Shown: positions 31,750-40,680 of the stretch, one piece after another | Numbering within the stretch: position 1 is the stretch's first letter | How the letters are laid out: each line of letters opens with the position of its first letter | Source of the DNA: Chloroflexota bacterium | GTDB lineage: Bacteria > Chloroflexota > Anaerolineae > Aggregatilineales > Phototrophicaceae | Length of the DNA stretch: 64,000 nt | Direction of reading: 5' to 3' | Assembly (NCBI GenBank): GCA_016223085.1 | Contig: JACRPS010000003.1 | Coordinates: 434,001 to 498,000 of the forward strand | The notes under the pieces: model-generated | What the model was told of the DNA's origin: nothing | What the model saw: the letters and a program-made list of their open reading frames with translations, nothing else | Database searches by the model: none | Program-made: the position numbers and the translations under genes

Positions 31750-32967
31750 TTAAGGGCAGTTATTAGGCGGAGTTTCGCCATTTATCACCGATTGCATCCA
31801 GTTGAGGACATCGCGGTAGCTGATGCGGCGCGTCGCGGCGTGGGTCGCGTCCTCGTAGACCAGCGTCGTTACCCGGTTGCCCGCCGCGCATGTCCGGCGC
31901 AGGAAACCGTCGTGCACCGGCATCGGGATGCGGTTGTCATCCGTTCCCTGCACGATCAGCGCCGGAACGTGGCTTGGCACGTTGCCGGGGCTGTTTAACT
32001 CCAGCAGGCGATGCAGCGCCGGGAAGTCGCGGTCAAGCGTGCCGCTGCGCAAGGCTTGCAAGAACTTCGGGCGGAACAGGGTTTCCGGGTCGGCGCTGAA
32101 GTAGATTACGGCCTCGTTGACGCACAACTGCAGCGCGTCAGCTTCCAGTGTTGGCAGCCAGCGGTCGGCAAAAAGTTCAGCCAATGGGACTTGATCGCTA
32201 CCATAATAAGCTGACCAGACCACCATGCGGTAGGGGGCGAAGGGCGGCATATACAGGGTATGGTTCGCCATATCCACTATCGGCGCCCAGGCAACGATAC
32301 CTGCTAACGGCAGGTCTGGCGCGGCGTCAGCCCAGCGATCTTTGGCGGCAAACACCGCCTGCCCGCCCTGCGAATAGCCGCCTAAAAACAGCCGGTTCAG
32401 CGGCATGGCTGCGTTCCTCACATCCACATGGGACGCAGCGAAAGCATCGTAGGCGGCGCGAGCGGCATCGGTCATCACGCGGGCGGCGAGTTCGGCGACG
32501 TAATACGCCTGCACACGGTCGGGGTCGTTGTAGCCGGCATAATCCGGCAGAATGACAATCCAACCCTGCGCGGCGAAGCCCAGCACAAAGGCCCGGTAAT
32601 TGCCCAGACTGTGGACCTCAGGCTGCTCCCGGGATGGAGCGCAGTCGTCCGCCAGGCCGGTGGTGCCCGCGCCCACCACCAGCACCGGAAACTCGACGGG
32701 TTGGGCGACGCGGGGGACAAACAACTGCGCGATAATCGCCAGCGGCGCGCCGGCCTCATCCTCGCTGTGGAAGGTCAGGCGGTACTCGTCCACCGGGTAC
32801 AGCGCCGGCAGCGCCTGCTCCGGCGGATAAAACGACCCGATGATCTGATTGATCGTGGCGACAGAGCGGGTGATGACGTACTCACTGGCGAGAATCGTGC
32901 CGCGCGGGATGTCCGGCTGCGCCAGCGTGGCGGAAAAAAGACACACGAAAAATAGCAGTGTTTTCAT
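31750..32967 (-). CDS. Secreted alpha/beta hydrolase (secretory-lipase-like)
   Basis: A 405-aa protein with signal peptide (MKTLLFFVCLFSATLA) and an alpha/beta-hydrolase core. The nucleophile Ser sits in GGYSQGG, the acid in QGTDDNRIP and the His in EDATHAA. The cap-like region between Ser and Asp is large. The overall plan (VVGAGTTGLADDCAPS, WIVILPDYAGY) matches the LIP/secretory lipase and related esterase group. ATG 32967 gives a clean signal peptide; an in-frame TTG six codons earlier lacks a ribosome site. The likely role is extracellular ester hydrolysis. Confidence 0.85.
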   Translation of the reverse strand: MKTLLFFVCLFSATLAQPDIPRGTILASEYVITRSVATINQIIGSFYPPEQALPALYPVDEYRLTFHSEDEAGAPLAIIAQLFVPRVAQPVEFPVLVVGAGTTGLADDCAPSREQPEVHSLGNYRAFVLGFAAQGWIVILPDYAGYNDPDRVQAYYVAELAARVMTDAARAAYDAFAASHVDVRNAAMPLNRLFLGGYSQGGQAVFAAKDRWADAAPDLPLAGIVAWAPIVDMANHTLYMPPFAPYRMVVWSAYYGSDQVPLAELFADRWLPTLEADALQLCVNEAVIYFSADPETLFRPKFLQALRSGTLDRDFPALHRLLELNSPGNVPSHVPALIVQGTDDNRIPMPVHDGFLRRTCAAGNRVTTLVYEDATHAATRRISYRDVLNWMQSVINGETPPNNCP

Positions 32968-33157
32968 GGCGATGATTGTTGACAAATTCCGTGTATTCAG
33001 CCTATCCTATACACACGATAGCTGGTGTTGAGGGTTACGTACATGACGGGTAGCTGGCATCCACCCAATTAGTTCCTGACGGCTGACCAACGCAGGTCTG
33101 TTTCCCCCGGCGAATGGCGCCCCGCGCCTCTCGCCGTTTTGTGTTTCCGTCCCCTCT

Positions 33158-33185
33158 GTAGGGACACGATAGATCGTGTCCCTGC
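33158..33185. repeat. GTAGGGA-type palindrome, ACACGATAGATCGTGT core
   Basis: A near-perfect 28-bp palindrome ending 36 bp before the MFS start codon. Confidence 0.85.
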
Positions 33186-33220
33186 AATCCCATTTCACTC
33201 ATACGAAAGGACAATCGAAT

Positions 33221-34393
33221 ATGGTGCTCCGTATGCGGCGACGCACTGCGCAGGCATCGGTCTTTGTGTTGCTGCTGCTGGCGATTGAACTGCTGGACGA
33301 ACTGGTGTTTGGCGTCCGGGAAGCGGCCTGGCCGCTGATTCGGGATGATCTGGCGCTGAATTATGCCCAGATTGGCCTGCTGCTGGGTATTCCCGGCATC
33401 CTCGCCAGCCTGATCGAGCCGGTGTTAGGCATCCTGGCCGATACCGGCAGACGCCGCGCGATCATCCTGATCGGCGGGGTCGGCTTTACGCTGTCGCTAC
33501 TGCTGACCGGGGTAAGCGGCAGCTTTCTGCCGCTGCTACTGGCGTTTATCCTGTTTTATCCCTCGTCCGGCGCGTTTGTCAGCCTGTCGCAGGCCGTGCT
33601 GATGGATGCCGACCCAGCGCGCCATGAGCAGAACATGGCGCGCTGGACGTTCGCCGGCTCGCTGGGGGTGGTGCTGGGGCCGCTGGCGCTGGGTGCGGCG
33701 GTCAGCCTGGGCTATGGCTGGCGCACTGTTTTTCTGGCGCTGGCAGCCAGCAGTGGGCTGCTGGTGCTGATCGGGCTGCGGTTTCGGTTTGCGAACGGCG
33801 CCAGCGATGAGGAAACACCTCCGAGTCTGCGAGAGACGGTGCAAGGGGCATGGCGGGCGCTGCGGCGGCGGGAAGTGTGGCGCTGGCTGGTGTTGCTGCA
33901 ATTCTCCGACCTGATGCTGGACATCCTGCTGGGTTTTCTGGCGCTGTATCTGGTGGACGTGGCCGGTGTGAGCGAAGCGCAGGCCGGGATTGCGGTCGCG
34001 GTCTGGACGGGCGTCGGGCTTGTCGGCGATTTGCTGCTGATTCCGCTGCTGGAACGGGTGAACAGCCTGACGTATTTGCGCCTCAGCGTAGTGCTGGAAC
34101 TGGCACTGTTCCCGGCGTTCCTGCTCACGCCGGATTATACGCTCAAGCTGGTGCTGCTGGCGCTGCTGGGGTTCTTTAACTCCGGCTGGTACGCCATTTT
34201 ACAGGGGCGGCTGTATTCCGCCATGCCGGGGCAAAGTGGTACGGTGCTGGCAGTCAGCAACGTTGCCGGGCTGTTTGGCAGCCTGATACCGCTGGGAATC
34301 GGCCTGCTGGCGCAGCGGTACGGTCTGGACGCGGCCATGTGGGTGCTGCTGCTGGGGCCAATCGCGCTGCTGGTGGGGCTGCCGCGACGGTAA
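33221..34393 (+). CDS. MFS transporter
   Basis: A 390-aa protein with twelve predicted helices and MFS-like loops. It has a DTGRRRAIILIGG segment in the 2-3 loop (the usual D-x-x-G-R-R-x motif) and a cytoplasmic central loop rich in Glu/Arg near 190. It resembles drug or small-solute exporters of the fosmidomycin/arabinose-efflux type. AAAGGA precedes ATG 33221; the upstream in-frame extension lies in the palindrome. The substrate is unknown. Confidence 0.9.
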   Translation: MVLRMRRRTAQASVFVLLLLAIELLDELVFGVREAAWPLIRDDLALNYAQIGLLLGIPGILASLIEPVLGILADTGRRRAIILIGGVGFTLSLLLTGVSGSFLPLLLAFILFYPSSGAFVSLSQAVLMDADPARHEQNMARWTFAGSLGVVLGPLALGAAVSLGYGWRTVFLALAASSGLLVLIGLRFRFANGASDEETPPSLRETVQGAWRALRRREVWRWLVLLQFSDLMLDILLGFLALYLVDVAGVSEAQAGIAVAVWTGVGLVGDLLLIPLLERVNSLTYLRLSVVLELALFPAFLLTPDYTLKLVLLALLGFFNSGWYAILQGRLYSAMPGQSGTVLAVSNVAGLFGSLIPLGIGLLAQRYGLDAAMWVLLLGPIALLVGLPRR

Positions 34394-34421
34394 GGAGTTG
34401 AGGTGCCCCGGTGTGGTTGTT

Positions 34422-34449
34422 CAGGGCGCGCACGCAGGCGCGCCCCTAT
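34422..34449. repeat. Imperfect GGGCGCGC palindrome of the dispersed family
   Basis: CAGGGCGCGC and GCGCGCCCCTATG arms between the convergent MFS and O-antigen-ligase-like genes. It overlaps the last codons of the latter. Confidence 0.5.
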
Positions 34450-36086
34450 GGCAGACGGCTCAACAACTCGGCGGTGGCGCTGGCATACTGCGACAGTTCC
34501 AGCTGGTTGATTTCGTCACGATACGTGCTCCACGTCCACAGTTCGTTGATGATGTCCTGGCGATTGCGGAGGCGCGCCAGCGTGCGGGCAGCATCATCCG
34601 GGCGTCCGGCCCAGACGTAAGCCAGACCGAGTCCCTTTAGCGCCGCCTGATAATCGGCTTCGGTCGCTGCCGCTTTTTCCAGCAGCGGCACAGCTTCGTC
34701 GTAGCGTTCGAGCGCGACGTACAGGTTGCCCAGCCGGCGGTTGGCATTGGGCAGGTTGGGGTCCAGTTCAAGGGCGGTGCGGTAGGCGGCTTCCGCCGCG
34801 TTACTGAGTGCGGCCTTCGTCGCGTCGTTCAGGCCGGGGGTAAGCTGAGCGCGGGTTTCGTCCAGCGTACCGCGATTGGTATACCACAACGCGCGCAGCG
34901 TACCGTTCAGCGTCAACCCGGCGATCAGCAGCAGCCCGGCCACGCTGGCAGCCACTAGCAGCCGCCGCGCCAGATGACGCGGGACGAGGACGGCGGGCAC
35001 GTTGTAGAACGCCAGCCGCGCCAGCGCCCCCGCCAGCCCCAGCGCCACAAACAGCATCGGCATTGCCCAGGGGCTTTCAACATACTGGCGGGCGTCGGTC
35101 AGACCATGCACGAAGGTCGCGGTCACACTCAGCCACGCACCGTGAAAGAGCGCATCTGGCTCGCCAGCGCGCAGCGTTCGGTAAACCATACTATAAAAGG
35201 TGAGGCCGATGCCCAGCAGGGCGATCAGGCCGAGCAGTCCTTGTCCTAACCACACGGCCAGCGGCAGATTGTGGGCATAGGTTAGCTGCGGCACGAAGAT
35301 CAGCAGGCTGAAACGCGAATATACCATGCCGTAAGTATTGCCCAGGCCAATGCCACTGAAAGCGTAGTCCGTTCCCAGGCGCAGTGCGTTGCGGTACAGC
35401 GTCAGTCGGCTGTCGGCGGCGGCAAAGGTGGAACGCAGGAACGGCAGGCGTTCCGGTCCCAGTAGCGCGGCGGCAGCTACCAGCCCGCCAGCCAGCACCA
35501 ACACGCCGAATGTCAACGCGATTGCCGTCCGGCGGGGCAGACGTGCCAGCAGCGCCAGCGCCACGGCCAGACCTGCCGCCGCGCCGACACCCAGCCATGC
35601 CCCGCGCGAAAAGGTGAGCAACAGCGCATAGGCCAGGATGAGCACAACAGCGGCCAGCAGGGCTTTCAGCCAGCGCCCCCGGCTGGCGATAACCAGCGCC
35701 GCCGCCAGCGGCAGCAGGAGTTCAAGCAGCGTGGCGACCGCGTTGGGATGCAGGTAGATTAGTCCCAGGTTGGGCAATAAGGTTGTAATGGCCCCCAGGC
35801 GCTGGATCAGGGCCGGCGTTTCCGGGTAATTCTGGTGGCTGAACTGGGTAATAAAATACAGCGCCGCCAATACCCCCGCCGTGACCAGTGTCCCAGCGAC
35901 AACGCGGGCCGCCGCCCACGACCGCACCAGATAGGCAACCAGCAGATACAGCAGCGTGCTGCCGGTGATCGCCGCCAGCGCGCCCCACGTCAGGCCGACA
36001 TCATAGGCGGGGGGCACGCCGAGCAGGGCGCTAAGGCCAAATACCAGCACAAACAGGGTGAGGGGAAACAGGGAAAAGTTGGACAT
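34446..36086 (-). CDS. O-antigen ligase-like membrane protein with C-terminal TPR
   Basis: A 546-aa protein with 11-12 helices in residues 1-390. It includes the Wzy_C/WaaL segment with LLTFSRGAWLGVGAAAG, and a large periplasmic loop with YRNALRLGTDYAFSGIGLGNT and the HNLPLAVWLGQGL region. The last 140 residues hold TPR-like helices (AAYRTALELDPNLPNANRRLGNLYVALERYDEAVPLLEKA). Such proteins polymerise or ligate glycans onto lipids or proteins in the envelope; the TPR may bind a partner. No other glycan genes are adjacent. Confidence 0.86.
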   Translation of the reverse strand: MSNFSLFPLTLFVLVFGLSALLGVPPAYDVGLTWGALAAITGSTLLYLLVAYLVRSWAAARVVAGTLVTAGVLAALYFITQFSHQNYPETPALIQRLGAITTLLPNLGLIYLHPNAVATLLELLLPLAAALVIASRGRWLKALLAAVVLILAYALLLTFSRGAWLGVGAAAGLAVALALLARLPRRTAIALTFGVLVLAGGLVAAAALLGPERLPFLRSTFAAADSRLTLYRNALRLGTDYAFSGIGLGNTYGMVYSRFSLLIFVPQLTYAHNLPLAVWLGQGLLGLIALLGIGLTFYSMVYRTLRAGEPDALFHGAWLSVTATFVHGLTDARQYVESPWAMPMLFVALGLAGALARLAFYNVPAVLVPRHLARRLLVAASVAGLLLIAGLTLNGTLRALWYTNRGTLDETRAQLTPGLNDATKAALSNAAEAAYRTALELDPNLPNANRRLGNLYVALERYDEAVPLLEKAAATEADYQAALKGLGLAYVWAGRPDDAARTLARLRNRQDIINELWTWSTYRDEINQLELSQYASATAELLSRLP

Positions 36087-36212
36087 GCAGAATATCGTAC
36101 ATCAGGTATTCCGTTTCGCCAACTGCCGCGAAATTGAAGGTAATGATTGACGAGATGGTGTCGTCTAAACAATGTTGCACACGGAAAGCTGGACTTGAGA
36201 TTTGAGGAAATT

Positions 36213-36983
36213 ATGCCAGAGCCAATCATTTTAACCGATGCGGACCTGGAGACGGTGCTGAACGGCGACCGTCCGGCGCTCATCCTGGTTTCAAACGGTG
36301 AAGGTCTGCGCGGGGATTTTTCTGCCGCTTTTAAGAAAGCCGCTGACGAAATTCAGTCTGTCACTGTTGCCAAAATTGACCCAACCCGGAATCCAAAGGC
36401 GGCTGCCCGGTTTGATGCCGGCAGCAAACCGCTGCTCGTCGGCTGGCTGGCGGGGCAGGAAATCGTGCGCCGTCCGCGCCCCTGGGGCACCGACGTGCCG
36501 CTGGCGATTGAAATGCTGGAAGCCGCTCTGCGTGAGCGTCAACCTGACCAACCTATAGTGTCCGAAACGAATGGAGCAAAATCTGTGACCACCCCTATTG
36601 TTAACGATAAGCCGGTTCATGTGACCGACGCCACCTTTGAAGCCGAAGTGTTAAACTCCGAGCTGCCGGTCGTGATTGATTTCTGGGCGGAGTGGTGCGG
36701 TCCGTGCCGGATGGTTGCGCCGATTCTGGATAAGCTGGCGAAGGAATTTGCCGGCCAGATTCGGATTGCCAAAGTAAATGTGGATGAAAATCCCGGCCTG
36801 TCGCAGGCGTTCCGCATCATGAGCATCCCCACGATCATGCTCGTCAAGCAGCGCACGATTGTCTTCAGCCAGCCCGGCGCGCTGCCGGAAGCGGCCTTCC
36901 GTGACCTGATCCAGCAGTTGATCGCGCTGGAACTGCCGCCGCGTGAAGAAGAAGAGCAGGAAGAAGAACCCGTTCAGCAGTAA
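36213..36983 (+). CDS. Two-domain thioredoxin (degenerate first domain, active second domain)
   Basis: A 256-aa protein. Residues 1-108 have a thioredoxin-like pattern (VAKIDPTRNPKAAARFDAGSKPLLVGWLAGQEIVRR) but no CXXC. Residues 133-240 form a canonical thioredoxin with WCGPC at 161-165 and the cis-Pro in MSIPTIML. A Glu-rich tail (EEEEQEEE) follows. It should reduce protein disulfides in the cytoplasm; the first domain may bind clients. TGAGGA precedes ATG 36213, and in-frame sequence upstream looks non-coding. It is followed by a strong terminator. Confidence 0.92.
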   Translation: MPEPIILTDADLETVLNGDRPALILVSNGEGLRGDFSAAFKKAADEIQSVTVAKIDPTRNPKAAARFDAGSKPLLVGWLAGQEIVRRPRPWGTDVPLAIEMLEAALRERQPDQPIVSETNGAKSVTTPIVNDKPVHVTDATFEAEVLNSELPVVIDFWAEWCGPCRMVAPILDKLAKEFAGQIRIAKVNVDENPGLSQAFRIMSIPTIMLVKQRTIVFSQPGALPEAAFRDLIQQLIALELPPREEEEQEEEPVQQ

Positions 36984-36998
36984 AGCGATGATTGACAC

Positions 36999-37027
36999 GG
37001 GCGGCCAACAGGCCGCCCTTTTATTTT
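36999..37027 (+). terminator. Intrinsic terminator after the thioredoxin gene
   Basis: GGGCGGCC-AACA-GGCCGCCC followed by TTTTATTTT, 16 bp after the stop. It can also serve the convergent Uma2 gene only weakly, since no A-run lies on its other side. Confidence 0.9.
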
Positions 37028-37041
37028 CCCTTAGGGCGGCG

Positions 37042-37587
37042 TTACTCCGCTAACAGATCGTCAACGACGATGGTCGCGCCGGCCAGCACCGTCGAGGTGA
37101 ATGTCTGCCCCGGCCCGTACACGCCCTGCCACAGCAGCGTTTCCCCGTCGCGTCGGTAGACCTCAATGTACTGCTCCAGAGGGTCAATCATCCAGTATTC
37201 ACGCACGCCGTAACGCTCGTACAGTTCGAACTTGTCCAGCTTGTCCTTGCGCACGCTGCCGGGCGAAAAGACTTCTACTACCAGATCGGGCGGGCCGACC
37301 AGCCGCTTGTCAGTGACTTGGCAGCGGCTGTCCGGCGCGAGGTACACCACGTCCGGCTGCGGCACCTGCCCTTCGTCCAGATACACGTCAATTGGCGCCA
37401 TGTAGACCGTGCCGCCAATCGTTTTGGTGAGATTTCTTACCACATAGTAGGTATTCCCGGTGATTCCCTGATGGCGGGGGACAGGGGCAGGTGACACGAT
37501 CAGCTCTCCGTTGATGAGTTCCATCGGCTGCGTGGTTTCCGGCAGGGCGAAATATTCCTCGGTTGTCATGCGGGTGCGTTCGACCAT
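37042..37587 (-). CDS. Uma2-family (DUF820) PD-(D/E)XK nuclease-like protein
   Basis: A 181-aa protein of the Uma2 family. It has the N-terminal MELINGELIVSPAP motif, the first acidic site in QPDVVYL, the second in DLVVEVFSPGS, and KFELYERYGVREYWMIDP. These follow the PD-(D/E)XK fold order. The family is abundant in Cyanobacteria and Chloroflexota, usually in many copies per genome; its cellular role is not known. ATG 37587 has GAGGAG upstream. No partner gene is near. Confidence 0.9.
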   Translation of the reverse strand: MVERTRMTTEEYFALPETTQPMELINGELIVSPAPVPRHQGITGNTYYVVRNLTKTIGGTVYMAPIDVYLDEGQVPQPDVVYLAPDSRCQVTDKRLVGPPDLVVEVFSPGSVRKDKLDKFELYERYGVREYWMIDPLEQYIEVYRRDGETLLWQGVYGPGQTFTSTVLAGATIVVDDLLAE

Positions 37588-37686
37588 CGTTCCGCTACTC
37601 CTCACTCGCCCTTATTATGCCACAAATTCACCCCACCTCGCGCGATTCTCTCACGAAATGGATGGTGAATTGTAAATACATTCTTT

Positions 37687-37714
37687 GTAGGGGCACGGCG
37701 TGCCGTGCCCCTAC
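37687..37714. repeat. Dispersed GTAGGGG palindrome, CACGGCGTGCCGTG core
   Basis: A near-perfect 28-bp palindrome upstream of the tRNA-Gly promoter. Confidence 0.88.
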
Positions 37715-37751
37715 GTGACCACGTTTTTCGCACGCTGCATGAAATTCCCTC

Positions 37752-37780
37752 TTGCACATCCGGCGTCAGGCCGCTATAAT
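37752..37780 (+). promoter_or_regulatory. Strong sigma-70-type promoter of tRNA-Gly
   Basis: TTGCAC (37752-37757), a 17-bp spacer and TATAAT (37775-37780), placed 11 bp before the tRNA 5' end. Confidence 0.88.
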
Positions 37781-37791
37781 CTAAACAGTTT

Positions 37792-37864
<73 letters not shown>

Positions 37865-37868
37865 TCAG

Positions 37869-37897
37869 GACCCCGGTTTCACCAGCCGGGGTCTTTT
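37869..37897 (+). terminator. Intrinsic terminator of tRNA-Gly
   Basis: GACCCCGG / CCGGGGTC stem with a 9-nt loop, then TTTT. Confidence 0.88.
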
Positions 37898-37952
37898 GAT
37901 TCCGGCTGATAAAACCGATTAAACCGCGTTCATGCAGATAGATGGAGGGGGT

Positions 37953-38318
37953 ATGCCGTTGATTTACCACATCGCGCGCCAGGAGGACTGGCAGGCTGCC
38001 CAGCGTGCCGGTAGCTATCAGACCGACTCGCTGGCGTCACAGGGGTTTATCCACTGCTCGACACGGGAACAGGTGACGCGGGTTGCCAACGCGATCTTTC
38101 GCGGCCAGCGCGACCTGGTGCTGCTGGTAATCGCGCCGGGCAAACTGGCCGTGCCGCTGAAATTTGAGCCACCAGTACACCCGGAAACGGGCCAACCGGA
38201 GACTGGTACTGGCGAACAGTTTCCCCATATATACGGAGCGATAAACCTGGACGCGGTGGTGCAGGTGCTGCCGTTCCTGCCGGACGCAACGGGCGTATTT
38301 ACCCTGCCAGAAGCGTAA
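37953..38318 (+). CDS. DUF952 family protein
   Basis: A 121-aa protein with the DUF952 pattern: MPLIYHIARQEDW at the start, SQGFIHCSTREQV in the middle and the HIYGAINLDAV segment near the end. The fold is thought to be glutathione-S-transferase-like in N-terminal topology but the function is not known. ATG 37953 has GGAGG upstream and matches the family start; the in-frame ATG at 37932 is less likely. Confidence 0.88.
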   Translation: MPLIYHIARQEDWQAAQRAGSYQTDSLASQGFIHCSTREQVTRVANAIFRGQRDLVLLVIAPGKLAVPLKFEPPVHPETGQPETGTGEQFPHIYGAINLDAVVQVLPFLPDATGVFTLPEA

Positions 38319-38457
38319 CACGTTGAGTGGCGCGGGAATCCCCCGCAGAATGTGGGTGTTGGTGGCTGGAGCCTGTGACTATGATGGGGGCGTACCCGAT
38401 GAACGTGATCGCACGGCAACCTCATCGCAGCAACCAGCTACAGGAAGGATAGCGCGT

Positions 38458-39558
38458 ATGGTAGATGAAGCCTGCGGGCTGCCGGACAGCGCCGGAAGTG
38501 CCGCCCCGGTGGACGGCGCAGCAGAGTATTTACTGGCATTAAACGGGCGGGCGATTGATGCCCGCGTTGTTGCGATCTTCGACAAAAGTTTTAATCAACC
38601 ACCCGCCAATCAAGCGGAGGCCGGAGAGGAGGAAACCGCCGACCCGGCAGAATCGCTTGACACGCTGCTGTGCGCCCAGTGCGATACCCGCGCGCGGATG
38701 GCAGCCGCCTGGAAACTGGGCAAAATCCAGAGTACGGCGGCGGTGCGGTCACTGGTTAAGGCGTTGCGCGAAGGCGACGAAGCAGCGCAGGTGTTCGCGG
38801 CAACAGCGCTGGTTAGCATCGGCGTGCCGGTGGTTGAACCACTGGTGGTTGCGCTCCGGGATAACAACGTTGAAGTGCGGCGCAAGGTGATCTGGGTGCT
38901 GTGGAGCGTGGGCGACCGGCGGGCGGTGGAGCCACTGATCGGCTGCCTGGGTGACAGCGACCACAAGGTGCGTGCCTATGCCGCCTGGGCGTTGGGGCGG
39001 CTGGCGGATGCCCGCGCACTGCCGGCGCTGATCGCGGCGCTGGACGACCCGCACGAAAAAGTGCGCTGGGATGCGGCGATTGCGCTGGAGAAGTTTGGCG
39101 CGCAGGCGATTCCGGCGCTGGCGGACGCGCTGTATGATGACCGCGCGCCGGTGCGAATCGGCGCGGCTAACGCGCTGGGCTGGCTGATGGACGTGCGGGC
39201 AATCGGGGCGCTGGCGGCGGCGCTGCGCGATTCCAGTCCGCAGGTGCGCCAGCGGGCAGCGTTTGCGCTGGGCTGGATTCGGGACACGGGTGCAGTGGAG
39301 GTGCTGATCGCCGCGTTGCATGATGCCGACGAAGAAGTGCGGATGCAGGCGGCTGCCGCGCTGGGCTGGATCAGGGACAATCGGGCTATTGAACCTTTAG
39401 CGCAATTAATTGAAGATGATAATGAATGGACACGCTATACGGCGATTGAAGCCCTGGCGGATATGCAGGCGGTCGCGCCGTTGGAACACGCCCGGAACAG
39501 CCCGCACGAGCGCGTTCAGGAAGCGGCCACCCGCGCCTTACAGCGGCTGTCCGCGTAA
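38458..39558 (+). CDS. HEAT-repeat (PBS-lyase-like) protein
   Basis: A 366-aa protein. The first 75 residues are variable and acidic. The rest is about nine 31-residue HEAT/PBS-lyase repeats with the pattern D-x-x-V/E-V-R-x-x-A-A-x-A-L-G-x-I-x-D-x-R-A-V-x-P-L-I-x-A-L (for example VRAYAAWALGRLADARALPALIAAL). Such alpha-solenoids act as protein-binding scaffolds or, in cyanobacteria, as bilin lyase subunits; nothing else here suggests bilins. AGGAAGG precedes ATG 38458. It is followed by a smaller HEAT gene and a short unknown on the same strand. Confidence 0.9.
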   Translation: MVDEACGLPDSAGSAAPVDGAAEYLLALNGRAIDARVVAIFDKSFNQPPANQAEAGEEETADPAESLDTLLCAQCDTRARMAAAWKLGKIQSTAAVRSLVKALREGDEAAQVFAATALVSIGVPVVEPLVVALRDNNVEVRRKVIWVLWSVGDRRAVEPLIGCLGDSDHKVRAYAAWALGRLADARALPALIAALDDPHEKVRWDAAIALEKFGAQAIPALADALYDDRAPVRIGAANALGWLMDVRAIGALAAALRDSSPQVRQRAAFALGWIRDTGAVEVLIAALHDADEEVRMQAAAALGWIRDNRAIEPLAQLIEDDNEWTRYTAIEALADMQAVAPLEHARNSPHERVQEAATRALQRLSA

Positions 39559-39634
39559 GCGTCCGGTATAATGAGGCGGCTGTACCAGACCGCCTCGTTG
39601 CCATCTATCACGCTTGTAAGGCTGCACAACAGTC

Positions 39635-40105
39635 ATGAATCGGTTGCCGGTTGAAGACCTGAATGACCCTGAACTGCCGGTTCGTCTGCAAGCGGTCGGC
39701 GCATTTGCCGCCGCCGGAACGCCGGTGTTCGACACATTGGTTGCCGCGCTGCATCACGCCGAGCTGGAAGTGCGCTGGCGGGCTGTTGTCGCACTAGGCT
39801 GGATCGGCGACGCGCGGGCGGTTGAACCGCTGGCACGGTTGCTACGGTCGTCGCCGTATGAAATCAGAATCAACGTGGTCTGGGCGCTGGGGCAGATTGG
39901 CGATGAACGCGCGGTGAACCTGCTGCTGGATGCCCTTCACACTGACGATGCACCTGACCCCGACGTAGCCTATAACGCGGCGCTGGCGCTGCTGCGGCTG
40001 GGCGCGGTTGACCCTTTACAGCACGTGCTGGACAGCCCGCAGGAATATGCCTTCCGCGCGGCCCATGCGGCGCTTGCCAGCCGGAGTTATCTGGAGACAT
40101 CGTGA
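39635..40105 (+). CDS. Short HEAT-repeat protein
   Basis: A 156-aa protein with four HEAT/PBS-lyase-type repeats (LQAVGAFAAAGTPVFDTLVAAL, VRWRAVVALGWIGDARAVEPLARLL and so on). It looks like a truncated duplicate of the preceding gene, 76 bp upstream. The gap contains a GAGGCGG..CCGCCTC hairpin. Its stop overlaps the start of the next gene, so the two are co-translated. Confidence 0.88.
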   Translation: MNRLPVEDLNDPELPVRLQAVGAFAAAGTPVFDTLVAALHHAELEVRWRAVVALGWIGDARAVEPLARLLRSSPYEIRINVVWALGQIGDERAVNLLLDALHTDDAPDPDVAYNAALALLRLGAVDPLQHVLDSPQEYAFRAAHAALASRSYLETS

Positions 40106-40347
40106 TGATACGAACCAAAGCCTACGACGAATTGATTGATTTCCTGACCTCCTCGCCGTCGCCGGAACAGATCGTCACGTTTAGCCCTTCTCCCATCACC
40201 CAGGCGCGGGTGAAGTATCTGCTGCTGCGCAAGCGCGCCGGTTCGATGACCGCCAGCGAACGCGCCGAACTGGATGAGTTTAACCGCATCGAATATCTGA
40301 TGCGGCGGCTGATTAACGAGGCGCGCAGGAAAATCTCGACCGTATAA
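40105..40347 (+). CDS. Small conserved protein, possible antitoxin-like or regulator
   Basis: An 80-aa protein, mostly helical and strongly charged: YDELIDFLTSSPSPEQIVTFSPSPITQARVKYLL, then MTASERAELDEFNRIEYLMRR. This pattern recurs in short cyanobacterial and Chloroflexota proteins often found beside PIN or nuclease-like genes, but no toxin gene follows here. The start overlaps the HEAT gene stop by one base (TGATG); GTG 40102 is the alternative. The function is not established. Confidence 0.75.
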   Translation: MIRTKAYDELIDFLTSSPSPEQIVTFSPSPITQARVKYLLLRKRAGSMTASERAELDEFNRIEYLMRRLINEARRKISTV

Positions 40348-40402
40348 CAGGGGTGACCTATGCAGCGCTCCACATACACCAAAGCCAGGCGTTTCGCCTG
40401 GC

Positions 40403-40542
40403 CGCGCCGGACGCTGAAGCCGTCCGGCTGAATTAAAAAAGCCACCTGGAAGATGGCTGAAAAGACAGGTTTTGTCGCTTTCAGCCTGCTTCCAGCAGGC
40501 TTACCCAGATTACTCAGCCAGAGGACTTCCAGCCTCTGGCTG
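40403..40542 (-). repeat. Composite four-hairpin repeat, copy C (inverted)
   Basis: The same elements as copies A and B but on the other strand: GCCGGACGCTGAAGCCGTCCGGC, then AAAAAAGCCACCTGGAAGATGGCT, GCCTGCTTCCAGCAGGC and CCAGAGGACTTCCAGCCTCTGG. A further hairpin GCCAGGCGTTTCGCCTGGC (40384-40402) adjoins it. The remaining bases of the 40348-40680 gap hold no gene. Confidence 0.87.
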
Positions 40543-40680
40543 CAAAATGGCGGAAAATGAGGAATTAACGAACAAACCGCTTTAGCTCCGATGACCAACC
40601 GGGACCTTATCTCGGTACGCACGGGGGGCAGCACCCTGCGCCCCATGCTGAAGGATAGATACTCCTGGCCTTCCCCGCGT

